Positions 16,396-17,252 of a stretch of DNA of 17,252 nucleotides are shown piece after piece; positions within the stretch are counted from its first letter, which is position 1; every line of letters begins with the position of its first letter. A program made the position numbers and the translations under genes. The stretch is from positions 1 through 17,252 of the forward strand of contig JBCCZQ010000065.1 in the NCBI GenBank assembly GCA_039187315.1, written 5' to 3'. A model generated the notes under the pieces. The model saw only the letters and a program-made list of their open reading frames with translations. It was not told the DNA's origin and searched no databases. The stretch is from JANQQZ01 sp039187315. Its GTDB lineage: Bacteria; Planctomycetota; Phycisphaerae; Phycisphaerales; UBA1924.

Positions 16396-17252
16396 CCTTG
16401 TTGCCGTGGCGGCCGGCCATCTTGTCGCCGACGGAGAGGTTCCGCTTCGTGGCGACGTAGACCTTGACCATCTCGAGCACGCCGGTCGGCAGCTCGTCGC
16501 CGCGGCTGAGGCGGTTGACGATCTTGTTCTTCTCCGCCTCCTTGTTGTCGATGCGGACCTGGAACTCGTGGATGAGCTGGAGCGCGACCTCGCGCTTGGC
16601 GCGGTCGTCGTGCTCCTCCGAGGCCGCAAGGCAGAGGATCTTGACGCGGCGCAGCTCGTCGTAGGTCGACGTGTCGTCGAGCTCGAACGGCTTGCCGGTC
16701 AGATCGTCGTCGATCACCTGGCCGAGGGCCTCCTGCACGTCCTTGAGGAGCTGCTGCGTGTACGCGCGGAGCGCGCGCAGGAACTCCTTCTCGGCGTCGC
16801 GGATGACCGACAGGGCCTTGGTGCGCTCGGCGTCCGTGAGGTTCACCCTGCGCGAGAACTTGTGCGCGTCGATCACCACGCCGCGCGTGCCCGGGGGCAT
16901 CGTCAGCGAGGCGTTCTTCACGTCGACACCGGCCTTGCCGAAGATCGCGTGCAGGAGCTTCTCCTCGGGGGTGAGCTCGCTCTTGCTCTTCGGCGCGACC
17001 TTGCCGACGAGGACGTCGCCGGCCTCGACGAAGGTGCCGATCCGCACGATCCCGGTCTCGTCGAGGTTGGCCAGCGCCTTCTCGCCGACGTTCGGGATGT
17101 CGCGGGTGAACTCCTCCTTGCCGAGCTTCGTCTCGCGGATCTCGACCTCGTACTCCTCGATGTGGATCGAGGTGAACACGTCGTCGCGCACCAGGCGCTC
17201 GGAGACCAGGATGGCGTCCTCGTAGTTGAAGCCGTCCCAGGTCATGAACGCG
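16385..17252 (-). CDS. rpoB: Fragment of a second, divergent RNA polymerase beta subunit
   Basis: 289 codons of RpoB read leftward from the right edge, beginning AFMTWDGFNYEDAILVSE and continuing through EIRETKLGKEEFTRDIPNVG, SELTPEEKLLHAIFGKAG and ending MVKVYVATKRNLSVGDKMAG then RHGNKGVIS, where the join cuts it. It covers the same part of the protein as residues of about 743-1023 of the left rpoB but is clearly different: the region after KFSRR (ALRAYTQQLLKDVQEALGQ) has no close counterpart there, and even conserved blocks vary (GKAGVDVKNASL against GRAGEDVKNDSL). It is therefore not a copy of the same gene and probably comes from another organism, perhaps another planctomycete lineage. 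Both ends are missing; the open frame past the join to 16295 is not real coding sequence. Confidence 0.9.

Overview
The window looks like a metagenomic or single-cell contig from a GC-rich member of the Planctomycetota, most likely class Phycisphaerae. This placement is inferred from a prepilin-like protein with an H-X9-DG-type C-terminal tag, membrane proteins carrying a CGY...CPECG zinc ribbon, a SUMF1-domain secreted protein with a PEP-CTERM-like tail (P-S-P-G-S, hydrophobic stretch, Arg cluster), and the sequences of the ribosomal and RNA polymerase genes. No taxonomic search could be run.

Layout. 1-1336: the start of a secreted protein running off the left edge (minus), then a small membrane protein and a DMT/YdcZ-type transporter (plus). 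1358-2808: a minus-strand pair, a prepilin-like protein followed by a membrane-anchored zinc-ribbon protein, in DNA visibly richer in A+T than its surroundings. 3123-4477: thioredoxin with a textbook terminator, then a large zinc-ribbon membrane protein. 4497-5183: a solitary mraZ on the minus strand with its own terminator. 5335-5912: an extended -10 promoter, a 23-codon upstream ORF and a flavin-reductase-like protein. 5928-7070: a GT4 glycosyltransferase (minus). 7079-7113: heptanucleotide repeats. 7174-9346: a SUMF1-like secreted protein and an amidohydrolase (plus). 9407-10018: a lipoprotein (minus).

10193-16395 is the conserved transcription/translation block rplK-rplA-rplJ-rplL-rpoB (ribosomal stalk proteins and RNA polymerase beta). 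rpoB breaks off before its conserved C-terminus at about 16385-16395, where the contig switches to a reverse-complemented piece of a second, clearly different rpoB (16385-17252). The switch occurs at an 11-base sequence expected in both genes, with a TGATCA palindrome at its core. The simplest reading is a chimeric join of two organisms' rpoB genes, so sequence to the right of about 16385 should not be assigned to the same genome without checking.

The remaining genes do not form one obvious system. The most notable biological signals are three genes without a Shine-Dalgarno that have TANNNT exactly six bases before ATG (possible leaderless transcription), the upstream ORF abutting the flavin-reductase gene, the prepilin/zinc-ribbon pair, and the isolated mraZ in a phylum known for unusual division genes.
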